Source: Shackletoniella antarctica | Lineage (GTDB): Bacteria; Cyanobacteriota; Cyanobacteriia; Phormidesmidales; Phormidesmidaceae | DNA: 58,071 nucleotides | Direction: 5' to 3' | Assembly (NCBI GenBank): GCA_003241845.1 | Contig: QBMN01000004.1 | Location: forward strand, 1 to 58,071 | Translations under genes and position numbers: made by a program | Notes under the pieces: generated by a model | Seen by the model: the letters and a program-made list of their open reading frames with translations, nothing else | Database searches by the model: none | What the model was told of the DNA's origin: nothing | Shown here: positions 18,854 through 27,390 of the stretch, piece by piece | Layout of the letters: every line of letters begins with the position of its first letter | Position numbering within the stretch: the first letter of the stretch is position 1

Positions 18854-18861
18854 TATCGTTA

Positions 18862-19344
18862 TTGCTCACCGCCGAGGCGATCGCCCTAACAATTTTCCTT
18901 CTCGTCGGAGTCAACCTTTCCCCAGCGCTAATCTTTAATATCCAAGAAGAATATATTTTGCCTATTGGCATTGCGGGTGTGATCGCTATGGCGATTCAAA
19001 ATGCCCTGATGAAAGAGGCTAAAGGGGTATTTAAAAGCTATATTCCCACCACGGTAATGACCGGCAACACAACTCAGCTCACTATTGATTTGGTGCAGGT
19101 GGTGGTCTCGAGGTTTGCCCCCGCTGGCGATGAGAAGGCAGCCCTCGCAGCGGCGGAGTCTGTGGAGCGTATGGGGCGGATTGTGCCAATCATCCTTGGT
19201 TTTGGCCTCGGAGGTTTAGGTGCCACCTACTTTGTGTTAATTTCTGAAACTTGGTGGAGCCTAGTTTTACCGGTGATTGTGATATCGTTTATGGCGGTTA
19301 TAGCCTTCTCAGAACACTTTAAAATTTCTAGTGGCGAGGGTTAG
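18862..19344 (+). pseudogene. DUF1275 (YoaK-like) membrane protein, N-terminally truncated
   Basis: The 160-residue frame starts at a TTG and contains three or four hydrophobic segments. A DUF1275-like core is present (GVIAMAIQNALMKEAKG, then TTVMTGNTTQLTIDLVQ) along with a C-terminal GLGGLGATYFVLI. Normal family members are longer and have an additional N-terminal membrane segment with a first MTGN-like motif; that part is missing here. The gene follows the frameshifted ABM-like gene by eight bases, with no ATG or good ribosome-binding site. It is probably a remnant, though a short functional form is possible. Confidence 0.55.
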
Positions 19345-19443
19345 ATAGCCCTGCCTAGGTAGGTGGTTTTTGCTAGGTTTTCCTTAAGTCTTGTCTTAGT
19401 ATTGAGTTAAACAATTGTGTTGATATACGGAGATTATTCAAGC

Positions 19444-20049
19444 ATGTTACGCAAGTTTTTGGCTGTTGTCCTGTGTACGCTAGTTTCGCTGATGCTGGTG
19501 GCTAGACCAGCCAGCGCGGGCCCTTTTCCTTTCTCGCTGCCATTTTTTAACGGCATTGATTTGACCGAGGGCAAAGAGATCCTGATCGAAGAGCTTCAGT
19601 CAAAATACGTGCCCGAGATTGAAAGCATTCTCTTCCCCGAGCAGCGCGTGAAATTTGAAACGGCCATACAAGATGGTCTCAGCCTGCGCAAGGCATTTAA
19701 AACCATGGCGCTGACCCCGCAGCAAAAAATGGATCTGGCCGCCACCATGAAGACTGTGCCCAAGGGTGCGCTGTTTGCCGCTCTGACCCCAGAGCAAAAG
19801 AAAGAAGTCTTCATGAATAAGAAGGAGATGTTTATGCCCACTCCTGAAGAAATTGCTGAGAAGATTAAAATCGGCATGGAGAGCAAAGCGATGTATGCCC
19901 CCGATGCCCCTGGCTCTTAAACAGACCTCACCCCCGATGAGATTGCTGAGAAGATCAAGCTGGGCTTTGAGAAGAAGAAAGAATTTATGCCCAACATGGA
20001 GGAAATCAAAGAAAAAATTTCCGCCAAGATGGAAGCGTTGACCGAATAG
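19444..20049 (+). pseudogene. Secreted helical repeat protein with in-frame ochre stop
   Basis: A signal peptide (MLRKFLAVVLCTLVSLMLV) is followed by helical LTPQQKMDL/LTPEQKKEV repeats resembling LTxxQ-type periplasmic proteins. The frame stops at TAA (19918-19920) after 158 codons. It then continues in the same frame with TPDEIAEKIKLGFEKKKEF and ends at TAG (20047). The post-stop segment duplicates the pre-stop module TPEEIAEKIKIGMESK, so it was clearly part of the gene. A GGAG motif lies 12 bases before the ATG. Function unknown. Confidence 0.65.
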
Positions 20050-20091
20050 GCTGAAGGCCAGCTGAGCGAGTCTTTAGTAAACCTTTTTGAG

Positions 20092-21339
20092 CTAGGGCAG
20101 GGGCTTTTTGGCCTCTGCTTTTTTTCCGTCTTCTGCCAAAGCAATGGTCTGGCGGGGCCGAGAAATGCCCCGGCTCAGCAACAGCCCTTCGATCTGCTGC
20201 AACAATTCAAAATCGGCCTCTGGCAGGGCTTTACTATGCTCTAGGGCTAGGTCAGCCCGCAAAAAATCAAACGCCCTTAAAAACTGCTCTGGGGTGGCGA
20301 CAATGGGAGCCTCTAGGTGGGCCGGAACAATGCGCTCAAACGGCCAGGTGGCGACAGCCTTGGCCCAGGCTAAGACCTCCTCTGGCCCCCGATTAAAGAT
20401 CAGGGTCTTGAGAATGGGGGCCACCTGGAGCTGCCCGCCGTTGTGCAGCGCTGCAAAGGACTGGGGCCAGTCGGGCCGCCAGCGAAAGGGGTAGAGGCCA
20501 AAGTAGTGCTGGCGCGATCGCACCGGGGCCTGCTTTGCTGCTTGAAACATTTCCCCGGTTGTGGCTACATCCAGGGTGCTGGGGCGAAAGTAGAAAGCAA
20601 ACAGCGCGATCCGCTGCCAGCCCTTGCGCCGGTTGGCCGGGGTATCGACGATCGCATCGGCGGCACTGTCTCTGGCGTGAAACAGCAGCGGAAACGGGTC
20701 GATCTGCACGATCGCAGGTGGTTCTGCCGGAATCGCCACGATCGCATCGGTGACCAGCAGCGTGCGGCTAGCCCGGTGAAAGCAGGCGGTTTCGCCAAAA
20801 GGCCCCAGCCCCAGGTCGATGGGGGTCAGCACAGCGTAGTCAACCTGGTCGGCAAAGGGGGCCTGGGCGCTGTCGGCGGGGAGAATGTGGGTGCGATCGC
20901 GCGGTAGCCCCAGCCAGGGCAGCGGCAGGTTAAGCGGAAAGCTCCACTGGTTGGGCGTCACATACACCTGAGCCTGGGGAAAGCGGCGGGCAAAGGGGCC
21001 GACAAATACCTTGTGCTCAATGCCCGTCACGGTGGACATGACAATGTATTTCACCGGGCCGTGGCGATCTTCTAGCTCGCGCACCAGGGCAATGCATTCA
21101 GCGGTGGGGGCTACCGGGGAGTAAACCAGCAGCCCCTCCGGCTCTAGCCGCACCACCGTCATGCGAATGGGCACCACCACGTAGAAAATGCCCTGGAACT
21201 GATCAAAGGCCCAAACCTGGTCTTTAACCACCTCCACCCGCTGGGTGGGCCGCTGTCCGTAGGGGTAGAGGGGCACCACGGGCCAAAAGGGCCAGGCGCG
21301 ATCGCGGCGAGTAGACGGGGCAGATATGGCGGCTGGCAT
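20092..21339 (-). CDS. DUF4336 domain protein
   Basis: A protein of about 415 residues matches DUF4336, a cyanobacteria and plastid-lineage family with a metallo-beta-lactamase-like layout. Visible features include VVPIRMTVVRLEPEGLLVYS, a YIVMSTVTGIEHKVFVGP stretch, and the C-terminal RIVPAHLEAPI. Canonical lactamase metal ligands are not obvious, so enzymatic activity is uncertain. The start is ambiguous between the ATG at 21339 (MPAAISAPST) and one at 21423; neither has a clear ribosome-binding site. The upstream piece is arginine-rich and may not be coding. Confidence 0.75.
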   Translation of the reverse strand: MPAAISAPSTRRDRAWPFWPVVPLYPYGQRPTQRVEVVKDQVWAFDQFQGIFYVVVPIRMTVVRLEPEGLLVYSPVAPTAECIALVRELEDRHGPVKYIVMSTVTGIEHKVFVGPFARRFPQAQVYVTPNQWSFPLNLPLPWLGLPRDRTHILPADSAQAPFADQVDYAVLTPIDLGLGPFGETACFHRASRTLLVTDAIVAIPAEPPAIVQIDPFPLLFHARDSAADAIVDTPANRRKGWQRIALFAFYFRPSTLDVATTGEMFQAAKQAPVRSRQHYFGLYPFRWRPDWPQSFAALHNGGQLQVAPILKTLIFNRGPEEVLAWAKAVATWPFERIVPAHLEAPIVATPEQFLRAFDFLRADLALEHSKALPEADFELLQQIEGLLLSRGISRPRQTIALAEDGKKAEAKKPLP

Positions 21340-21557
21340 AGGCGCTCTGCGGCGATTCCTAAGGAGTAATCGATAGTAGTCATAGCCTACTAAAGAACGG
21401 TGGTTCAGGGGAATCGCAGCCAATTCTCAGGGGGCTATCAGCCTTACCCAGGGCAGATACGTTAAGTTGAATCAAGCAGAGATTCTAGCGATGAGTAGCG
21501 CCCGCCCCCATCCCCAACTTTTTCATAACCTATACCCATCGATGGTTTGACCCCGCC

Positions 21558-22085
21558 ATGAAGCGACGCAAGCTGTTAGAAGCCGGGACTGCCGTTGTCG
21601 GCACCGCCTGGCTGATCAACACCATAAAATCTGAAACCCTCTCTACCGCCCTTTCTACAGAACTAGACCCTATGGCCACCACCAACGAGCAATTTACCGT
21701 CACCAAAACCGAAGCCGATTGGCGCGAACAGCTCACCCCCGAGCAGTTTCGCGTGCTGCGCCAGCACGGCACCGAGCGGGCCGGTTCTAGCCCCCTCGAC
21801 AAGATCTACGAACCCGGCACCTTCAACTGCTCGGGCTGCGGCACCGCCCTGTTTACCTCCGACACCAAGTTCAACAGCGGCACCGGCTGGCCCAGTTTCT
21901 ACGCGCCCATTGAGGGGGCCATTGGCACCACCACCGATCGCTCCTTCTTTGTGACCCGCGTTGAAGTGCACTGCGGCACCTGCGGCGGCCATCTGGGCCA
22001 CGTCTTCCCCGACGGCCCCGCCCCTACCAGCCAGCGCTACTGCATGAACGGCGTTTCCCTAGAGTTTGTGCCTGAGCAGGCTTAG
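21558..22085 (+). CDS. msrB: Peptide-methionine (R)-S-oxide reductase with N-terminal export signal
   Basis: MsrB repairs methionine-R-sulfoxide in proteins. The 175-residue protein has the zinc cysteine pairs C91/C94 (CSGC) and C139/C142 (CGTC), the family stretch FNSGTGWPSFY, and the catalytic cysteine C162 in RYCMNGVS. The N terminus (MKRRKLLEAGTAVVGTAWLI) looks like a twin-arginine-style or membrane-targeting signal, so this copy probably works outside the cytoplasm. An internal Met at residue 38 could give a cytosolic form. Confidence 0.92.
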   Translation: MKRRKLLEAGTAVVGTAWLINTIKSETLSTALSTELDPMATTNEQFTVTKTEADWREQLTPEQFRVLRQHGTERAGSSPLDKIYEPGTFNCSGCGTALFTSDTKFNSGTGWPSFYAPIEGAIGTTTDRSFFVTRVEVHCGTCGGHLGHVFPDGPAPTSQRYCMNGVSLEFVPEQA

Positions 22086-22427
22086 ATATTGTCCTAGGCC
22101 CGTCTCCAGGAAAGAAAATACCCCCGCAGGGGCGCAGAGCGCCCTTAGGATGCAGCAAAACTCTTGAGTATTTTTTTGCCAGAATTGTCCTGGGGCCGTC
22201 TCTGCTCCCATTGTGGCTTCGAGCCACGATGGGAGCTTACCCTTGCAAATCCTGATTACCTACATCGCCGCGCCCGTTAGCCCTCCCTAAGATAGGGCAG
22301 CACCAAAGGGTAAGTTGTCAGACTGTTTTAGATACCTTGTTGCCATACTTGAGTAGACTGCGCAAGCTTTGCGTTTGATTATTTCAGACAACTCTCGTAG
22401 CATGGCGAAAATTACCATACGGTCTCT
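22086..22427. other. Repeat-containing intergenic region after msrB
   Basis: The region holds a direct repeat (GTCCTAGGCCCGTCTC near 22091 and GTCCTGGGGCCGTCTC near 22187). A small hairpin GGGCGC-AGA-GCGCCC lies at 22130-22144, and a larger hairpin at 22204-22236. The last 150 bases should carry the promoter of the radical SAM gene. No ORF is convincing. Confidence 0.45.
22204..22236. terminator. 15-bp stem hairpin, probable terminator or repeat
   Basis: GCTCCCATTGTGGCT pairs with AGCCACGATGGGAGC (one T-G wobble) around a TCG loop. There is no T-run. It may protect the 3' end of msrB mRNA or be part of a dispersed repeat. Confidence 0.55.
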
Positions 22428-24041
22428 ATGAATATTCTTCTGGTCTATCCACGCTTTCCGAAAAGCTTTTGGTCTTTTGATAAAACTCTGGAGCTGGTTG
22501 GTCTGAAGGCGCAGCTTCCCCCCCTGGGGCTAGTGACCGTAGCGGCCATCTTACCCCAAACCTGGAACTACAAGCTGGTAGACCGCAATGTGCGCGAGGT
22601 GCGCGACGACGAGTGGCGCTGGGCCGATATCGTTATTATCTCGGCGATGATTGTCCACCGGGAAGACTTTTATGACTCTGTGCAAACCGCCAAGCGCTAC
22701 GGCAAGCTCGTCGCCGTGGGCGGCCCCTACCCCACCTCCATGCCCCACGAGTCTGAAGATGCTGGGGCAGATTTCTTAGTGCTAGACGAAGGCGAAATTA
22801 CCCTGCCCATGTTTGTGGAGGCGGTAGAACGGGGCGATCGCAGCGGCACCTTCCGCTCCGGCGGTGAAAAGCCCGCCATCACCGACACCCCCGTACCCCG
22901 CTACGACCTGCTGGAGATGGACGCCTACGCCGAGATGTCGGTGCAGTTTTCTCGCGGCTGCCCCTTCCAGTGCGAATTTTGCGACATTATCGTGCTCTAC
23001 GGCCGCAAGCCCCGCACCAAAGACCCCGATCAGCTGCTGGCCGAGCTGCAGTGCCTCTACGATCTGGGCTGGCGGCGCAGCATCTTCATGGTCGACGACA
23101 ACTTCATCGGCAACAAGCGCAACGTCAAACTGCTGCTCAAGGCGATGAAACCCTGGATGGAGGAGCGCAACTATCCCTTCTCCTTTGCCACCGAGGCCTC
23201 AGTAGACCTAGCTCAAGACCCCGAGCTAATGCAGATGATGGTCGACTGCAACTTTGGCACCGTCTTCTTGGGCATTGAAACCCCAGACGACGAAAGCCTG
23301 AGCATGACCAAAAAATTCCAGAACATGCGCGACCCTCTGTCGGAGTCGGTGATCTCCATCGCCCAGGCGGGGCTGCGGGTAATGGCCGGCCTGATCGTCG
23401 GCTTCGACGGCGAAAAGTCTGGGGCTGGCCAGCGCATCTATGAATTTGCAGAACAGACCGCCATTCCTACCGCCCTGGTGAGCATGCTGCAGGCGCTGCC
23501 AGACACGGCCCTGTGGCACCGGCTCGAAAAAGAAGGCCGCCTGCTGGGCAAGAGCGCCGACATCAACCAGACCACCCTGATGAATTTTGTGCCCACCCGG
23601 CCCATCGAAGAGATCACCGAAGAATATATCCAGGTGTTTTGGGATCTCTACGACCCGCTGACGGTGCTCAACCGCACCTATCGCCACTTCTTGATGCTGG
23701 GCGAGGCCCAAAAGCGCAACTACAAAAACCGCACCACCTCTGCTGGGGCACCAGATATCAACTGGATTACGATCCGCGCCTTTTTCATCATCCTGTGGCG
23801 TCAGGGCGTGGTGCGCAAGACCCGGCTGCGGTTCTGGCTCAACCTGGCCTCCATTCTCTGGCGCTACCCGGCGGTGGCGGCCAACTACGTGTCGGTGTGC
23901 TCCCAGGCTGAGCACTTCATCGACTTCCGCCAAGTTGTGCGGCAAAACATCGAAGAGCAGCTGGCGACCTACCTAGAGACTAAAAAAGCAACCGATCAGG
24001 CCACAGCAGCCGCCGAATCTGTAGCGGTACCCGTGAGCTAG
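22428..24041 (+). CDS. B12-binding domain radical SAM protein
   Basis: A 537-residue protein combines an N-terminal cobalamin-binding-like fold (MNILLVYPRFPKSFWSF ... VAVGGPYPTSMP) with a radical SAM core. The cluster cysteines are C178-x3-C182-x2-C185 (RGCPFQCEFC). A C-terminal DUF4070-like region follows (DLYDPLTVLNRTYRHFLML). Many such proteins modify lipids, hopanoids or other metabolites; the substrate cannot be inferred here. It is a single gene with its own terminator. The ATG at 22428 fits the family N terminus. Confidence 0.88.
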   Translation: MNILLVYPRFPKSFWSFDKTLELVGLKAQLPPLGLVTVAAILPQTWNYKLVDRNVREVRDDEWRWADIVIISAMIVHREDFYDSVQTAKRYGKLVAVGGPYPTSMPHESEDAGADFLVLDEGEITLPMFVEAVERGDRSGTFRSGGEKPAITDTPVPRYDLLEMDAYAEMSVQFSRGCPFQCEFCDIIVLYGRKPRTKDPDQLLAELQCLYDLGWRRSIFMVDDNFIGNKRNVKLLLKAMKPWMEERNYPFSFATEASVDLAQDPELMQMMVDCNFGTVFLGIETPDDESLSMTKKFQNMRDPLSESVISIAQAGLRVMAGLIVGFDGEKSGAGQRIYEFAEQTAIPTALVSMLQALPDTALWHRLEKEGRLLGKSADINQTTLMNFVPTRPIEEITEEYIQVFWDLYDPLTVLNRTYRHFLMLGEAQKRNYKNRTTSAGAPDINWITIRAFFIILWRQGVVRKTRLRFWLNLASILWRYPAVAANYVSVCSQAEHFIDFRQVVRQNIEEQLATYLETKKATDQATAAAESVAVPVS

Positions 24042-24073
24042 ATTTAGCCCTCCCACCGGGCAAACCCTGACAA

Positions 24074-24110
24074 GATGGCCGAGAAACTCCAGGTTCCTCG
24101 GCCATCGTTT
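24074..24110 (+). terminator. Terminator of the radical SAM gene
   Basis: GATGGCCGAG (24074-24083) pairs with CTCGGCCATC (24097-24106), followed by GTTTT. It lies 32 bases after the stop codon. Confidence 0.75.
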
Positions 24111-24208
24111 TGAGCCGGTCGCTGTCGAGGAATGCCGCCAACCTAAGTTTGGATTAGATCCCTCTTTTATACGAAATCCGATTTGGTAAACCCCTATTCA
24201 TAGTCAGG

Positions 24209-24248
24209 AACCCTGTAGGGGCGTAGCATGCTACGCCCCTACAGGGTT
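24209..24248. repeat. 40-bp perfect palindrome
   Basis: AACCCTGTAGGGGCGTAGCA is followed immediately by its exact reverse complement. The GTAGGGGCG word is shared with the MITE at 27153-27256, so this is probably a rearranged or related repeat. Confidence 0.9.
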
Positions 24249-24378
24249 CGTCGGGTGCGTCATCGCTATGGGTGACACACCAAAGCTAACCCCGGCGGTG
24301 TGTTGTGGCGACAGCCCTGTCAAGGTCGCCAAACTATTCTCGAAACGCATGTAGGCTAAGGGACTCCGGCCAAAACCG

Positions 24379-24497
24379 CCAGGGAGTAAACTCCCTGGCT
24401 CATAGCAAAAGTCTGCTCAAGCAGACTGGGTAACTCGGCTCCCAATCCTCTTCAGAGGATTTCGGCTTTGAGCCTTGGACTTTGAGTCCAAGGCTCA
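24379..24497. repeat. Four-hairpin dispersed repeat, copy B
   Basis: This copy has the same order as 2313-2428: CCAGGGAGT/ACTCCCTGG, AGTCTGC/GCAGACT, AATCCTCT/AGAGGATT, and GAGCCTTGGACT/AGTCCAAGGCTC. The linkers GGCTCATAG and GGCTTTGAGCC are kept. Stem bases differ from copy A, but the changes are matched on both arms. Confidence 0.85.
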
Positions 24498-24769
24498 GCG
24501 GCCAATCCAAAGAATCGCCCCCTAAATCTGGCCCCACTTTGACAGGGCTGGGTGGGCACTGCCCACCATTTGGGAAACTATTTTTCAGAAGTGGCCTAAG
24601 TGGATAGCGTCTTTAGCGATCGCCCCTCATCCCCCATCGCCGCATTCGGCAGGCAGGAGCGCCGCCCCTGTTGGCAGGCGCGCTGGTAGTCGGCCCAGGC
24701 TCTCAGCTGGCGCTCGGGGCCGTAGCGATGCTTAAACTGCTCCCAGCAGACTTTTTCCAGGGAGAAGCG

Positions 24770-24793
24770 TCTAGATCTAGCGCTAGATCTAGA
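24770..24793. repeat. 24-bp perfect palindrome
   Basis: TCTAGATCTAGC and its reverse complement GCTAGATCTAGA are adjacent, giving a fully symmetric site. It lies about 180 bases upstream of nrdJ. It could be an operator, a recombination site, or chance low-complexity CTAGAT repetition. Confidence 0.8.
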
Positions 24794-24969
24794 GAAAGTT
24801 GCTTTGTAGACGCTACATCTGAGAGAGATCCGCTATGATGGTCGACCATTGGGGCGTGCTGTCAGGCTCAGGCGCAGGCAAAAATCTGCCGATTCATGCG
24901 GGTTTCTACCTCTGGGTTTTGGCAACGCGTCGGATCTACGTACTCTCTTGCTAGCAAAAGGCTGATTCC

Positions 24970-27153
24970 ATGGTTCAAGAACTTCCCCGTACCCGGCAGC
25001 AGGGGCCATTCCCTGAAGCAGCTCCAGCGGCGTTTCCCGTGTTTTACCGCACCTACAGCCGCCGGGGCGAGGTGGTGGAGGGGCAGCGCGAAACCTGGGA
25101 TCAGGTGTGCGATCGCACCCTAGCGGGCCTAGTCGAGCTGGGCAACCTCACCGCCGAGGAAACCGCCCTGCTCAGCCGCATGCAGAGCCAAGTCAAAGCC
25201 CTGCCTTCTGGTCGCTGGCTGTGGGTAGGCGGCACCGCCTGGAGCAAGCAGCCCGAGAACTTCTCCGGGGCCTACAACTGCACCAGCACCGATGTGGTTG
25301 ACTGGCGCGCCTTCGGCCTAATGATGGATCTGGCCATGATGGGGTGCGGCACCGGGGCCATTCTCGAACCCAAATACATCAGCCAAATCCCCGCTATTTG
25401 CAACCGCATCACTGTCACCATGGCAGGCGACATTGGCGAGACTCCTGTAGGCGATCGCCGCCAGATCACCGAGGTCACCACCGACGGCAACCAGGTCACC
25501 ATCCGCGTCGGCGACAGCCGCCAGGGCTGGGTGAAATCCTACGAGACCCTGCTAGAGCTTTCCACCGACGAGCGTTTTGCCGGGGGTGTGAATGTCACCA
25601 TCGACCTGCGCGACGTGCGCCCCGCTGGCGAAAAGCTCAAGGGCTTTGGCGGCGTGGCCAACCCCGTGCGCCTGTCGCTGCTCTACGATCGCTGCGCCAC
25701 CATTCTCAACAAAGCCCTGGGCCGCCAGCTCAGCTCGGTCGAGTGCTGCCTGCTGATCGACGAAGCCGCCGCCTGCGTGGTGGCCGGAAACATTAGGCGA
25801 TCAGCGGGCATGCGCCAGTTCGACAGCAATGACACCCTGGCCATCAACGCCAAAGACAACCTCTGGCAGCAGGACAGCGAGGGCAACTGGCGCATCGACC
25901 CCGAGCGTGACGTGCTGCGCATGGCCAACCACACCCGCGTCTTCCACACCAAACCCAGCCTGCAAGACTGCATCGATTCGGTGCGTAAGCAGTTTTACTC
26001 GGGCGAAGGGGCGATTCAGTGGGCCGGAGAGGCCAAGCGCCGGGCGGGCGGCGACGATCGCTACGGTCTCAATCCCTGCGGCGAAATCCTCGGAGCCAAC
26101 TTCCACTGCAACCTGGCCGAAGTTCACCTCAACCAGCTCGACCCTGAGAACCTGAAGGATCAAGAAGACGCCTTCACCGCCGCTGCCCTGTCTGTAGCCG
26201 TGCTGCTCAACCACCAGTTCCAAGAGCCCCGCTACCAAAAGTCTCGCCTAGAAGACCCGATTGTGGGCGTCTCCTTCACCGGGCTGTTTGACTTCTTTGT
26301 GGCGGCCTTTGGGGTGGAATGGCTGCGCTGGTGGGAGGCCGGTCGCCCCGATACCATGCAGGGGCTAGATTTCAAAGCCAAAGAAAAAGAGTATCTGACC
26401 CGCTGGAAGGAGATTGTCCATAGGGTGGTGGGTGAGTACTGCGATCGCCACGGCCTAGTGCGCCCCAACCGCTGCACCACCGTGCAGCCTGCGGGCACCA
26501 AGTCGCTGCTCACGGGCGCTAGCCCCGGCTGGCACCCGCCCAAGGCCCAGCGCTTCATTCGGCGCATCACCTTCCGCAAAAACGACCCCGTGGCCATGGC
26601 CTGCATCGACTACGGCTACACCGTCGTGCCCTCCCAGACCGACAAAGACGACAACGGCAACCTGCTCAACGACCCCTCCGACCCCCGCTGCACCGAGTGG
26701 CTGGTAGAAATTCCGGTGGAGGTGCCCTGGGCCAACGTGCCCGGTGCCGACGAAATCGCCATTGAAAAATTCTCGGCGGCGGCCCAGTTTGACTTCTACA
26801 TGCAGGTGCAGAAGCACTACACCACCCACAACACCTCCGCCACCATCGAGTTTCGCGAACCTGAGCTAGAGTCGCTGGCCGAGCGCATCTACCAGACCAT
26901 CCAAGACGACGAGGGCTATATCTCTGCCGCCCTGCTGGCCCGGTTTGACGACCTGCAAACTTTTCCTCGTCTACCCTTTGAACCCATCGATAAGGCCACC
27001 TACGAGGCTCACCGCCAGCAGGTATTCGCGCGGCGTGGCACAGAAAACTTCCACGCCGCCCTGTCGCGCTACGACGCGGGCGAAGTAATCGAGGCTGGCC
27101 CCGCTGGCTGCGACTCCGACAAGTGCATGATGCCGGAGCAAAAGCCCGACTAA
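24970..27153 (+). CDS. nrdJ: Adenosylcobalamin-dependent (class II) ribonucleotide reductase
   Basis: NrdJ makes deoxyribonucleotides using coenzyme B12 and needs no oxygen or metal cofactor assembly. The 727-residue monomeric type shows the redox cysteine C104 (YNCTST), the thiyl-radical cysteine C370 in NPCGEILG, C380 (HCNLAEV), and the C-terminal reducing pair C714/C719 (CDSDKC). The phosphate loop GCGTGAILEP and the PAGTKSLLTGASPG stretch are also present. No intein is inserted, unlike some cyanobacterial copies. The likely repressor gene nrdR lies at 46077-46592. The stop codon TAA overlaps the first base of a MITE. Confidence 0.95.
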   Translation: MVQELPRTRQQGPFPEAAPAAFPVFYRTYSRRGEVVEGQRETWDQVCDRTLAGLVELGNLTAEETALLSRMQSQVKALPSGRWLWVGGTAWSKQPENFSGAYNCTSTDVVDWRAFGLMMDLAMMGCGTGAILEPKYISQIPAICNRITVTMAGDIGETPVGDRRQITEVTTDGNQVTIRVGDSRQGWVKSYETLLELSTDERFAGGVNVTIDLRDVRPAGEKLKGFGGVANPVRLSLLYDRCATILNKALGRQLSSVECCLLIDEAAACVVAGNIRRSAGMRQFDSNDTLAINAKDNLWQQDSEGNWRIDPERDVLRMANHTRVFHTKPSLQDCIDSVRKQFYSGEGAIQWAGEAKRRAGGDDRYGLNPCGEILGANFHCNLAEVHLNQLDPENLKDQEDAFTAAALSVAVLLNHQFQEPRYQKSRLEDPIVGVSFTGLFDFFVAAFGVEWLRWWEAGRPDTMQGLDFKAKEKEYLTRWKEIVHRVVGEYCDRHGLVRPNRCTTVQPAGTKSLLTGASPGWHPPKAQRFIRRITFRKNDPVAMACIDYGYTVVPSQTDKDDNGNLLNDPSDPRCTEWLVEIPVEVPWANVPGADEIAIEKFSAAAQFDFYMQVQKHYTTHNTSATIEFREPELESLAERIYQTIQDDEGYISAALLARFDDLQTFPRLPFEPIDKATYEAHRQQVFARRGTENFHAALSRYDAGEVIEAGPAGCDSDKCMMPEQKPD

Positions 27154-27256
27154 TACCAAATCCGAATCACATGACCCCGATTCCCAAAACGCCAAACCGT
27201 AGGGGCGCATCGCAGGCGCCCGGTTGAATCAGGGGTAGACAAGCAGGATTTGGTAT
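27153..27256. mobile_element. MITE-like element, copy 1
   Basis: An approximately 104-bp element has perfect 11-bp inverted ends, ATACCAAATCC and GGATTTGGTAT. Inside it reads GATTCCCAAAACGCCAAACC, then GTAGGGGCGCA. A related element lies in inverted orientation at 55148-55264. It has no coding capacity. Its first base is the last base of the nrdJ stop codon. Confidence 0.85.
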
Positions 27257-27310
27257 AAGCCTGTCTCCTAGGCGTTTTTAAGATTAAACGCCGGCCTAAG
27301 ATAGAGAGAT

Positions 27311-27349
27311 AAAAAAGGAGTGTCTGGTTCAACCAGACACTCCTTTTTT
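27311..27349. terminator. Bidirectional terminator, nrdJ / coiled-coil gene
   Basis: AAAAAAGGAGTGTCTGG pairs perfectly with CCAGACACTCCTTTTTT around a TTCAA loop. Runs of A on one side and T on the other make it work on both strands, which suits its place between convergent genes. Confidence 0.92.
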
Positions 27350-27390
27350 ATGGCGCTGGCCAGCTATTGCGATCGCCAGAATAGCCTTGG

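Larger units (their letters stand above)
24111..24969. other. Repeat-rich intergenic region upstream of nrdJ
   Basis: About 860 bases hold several repeats. A MITE-like end (ATACGAAATCCGATTTGGTA) lies at about 24169-24189. A 40-bp perfect palindrome lies at 24209-24248, and a 12-bp inverted pair CAGCCCTGTCAA/TTGACAGGGCTG at 24312-24323 and 24539-24550 flanks the four-hairpin repeat. A GGTGGGCA/TGCCCACC hairpin follows at about 24551-24567. On the minus strand from about 24830 to 24597 an open frame without ATG reads EQFKHRYGPERQLRAWADYQ and may be a gene fragment. A 24-bp palindrome is at 24770-24793. I found no obvious cobalamin riboswitch before nrdJ. Confidence 0.55.

Noticed and set aside
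24830-24969. Cobalamin riboswitch before the B12-dependent nrdJ
   Set aside because: I looked for a B12-box-like segment and long structured leader and found none I could support.
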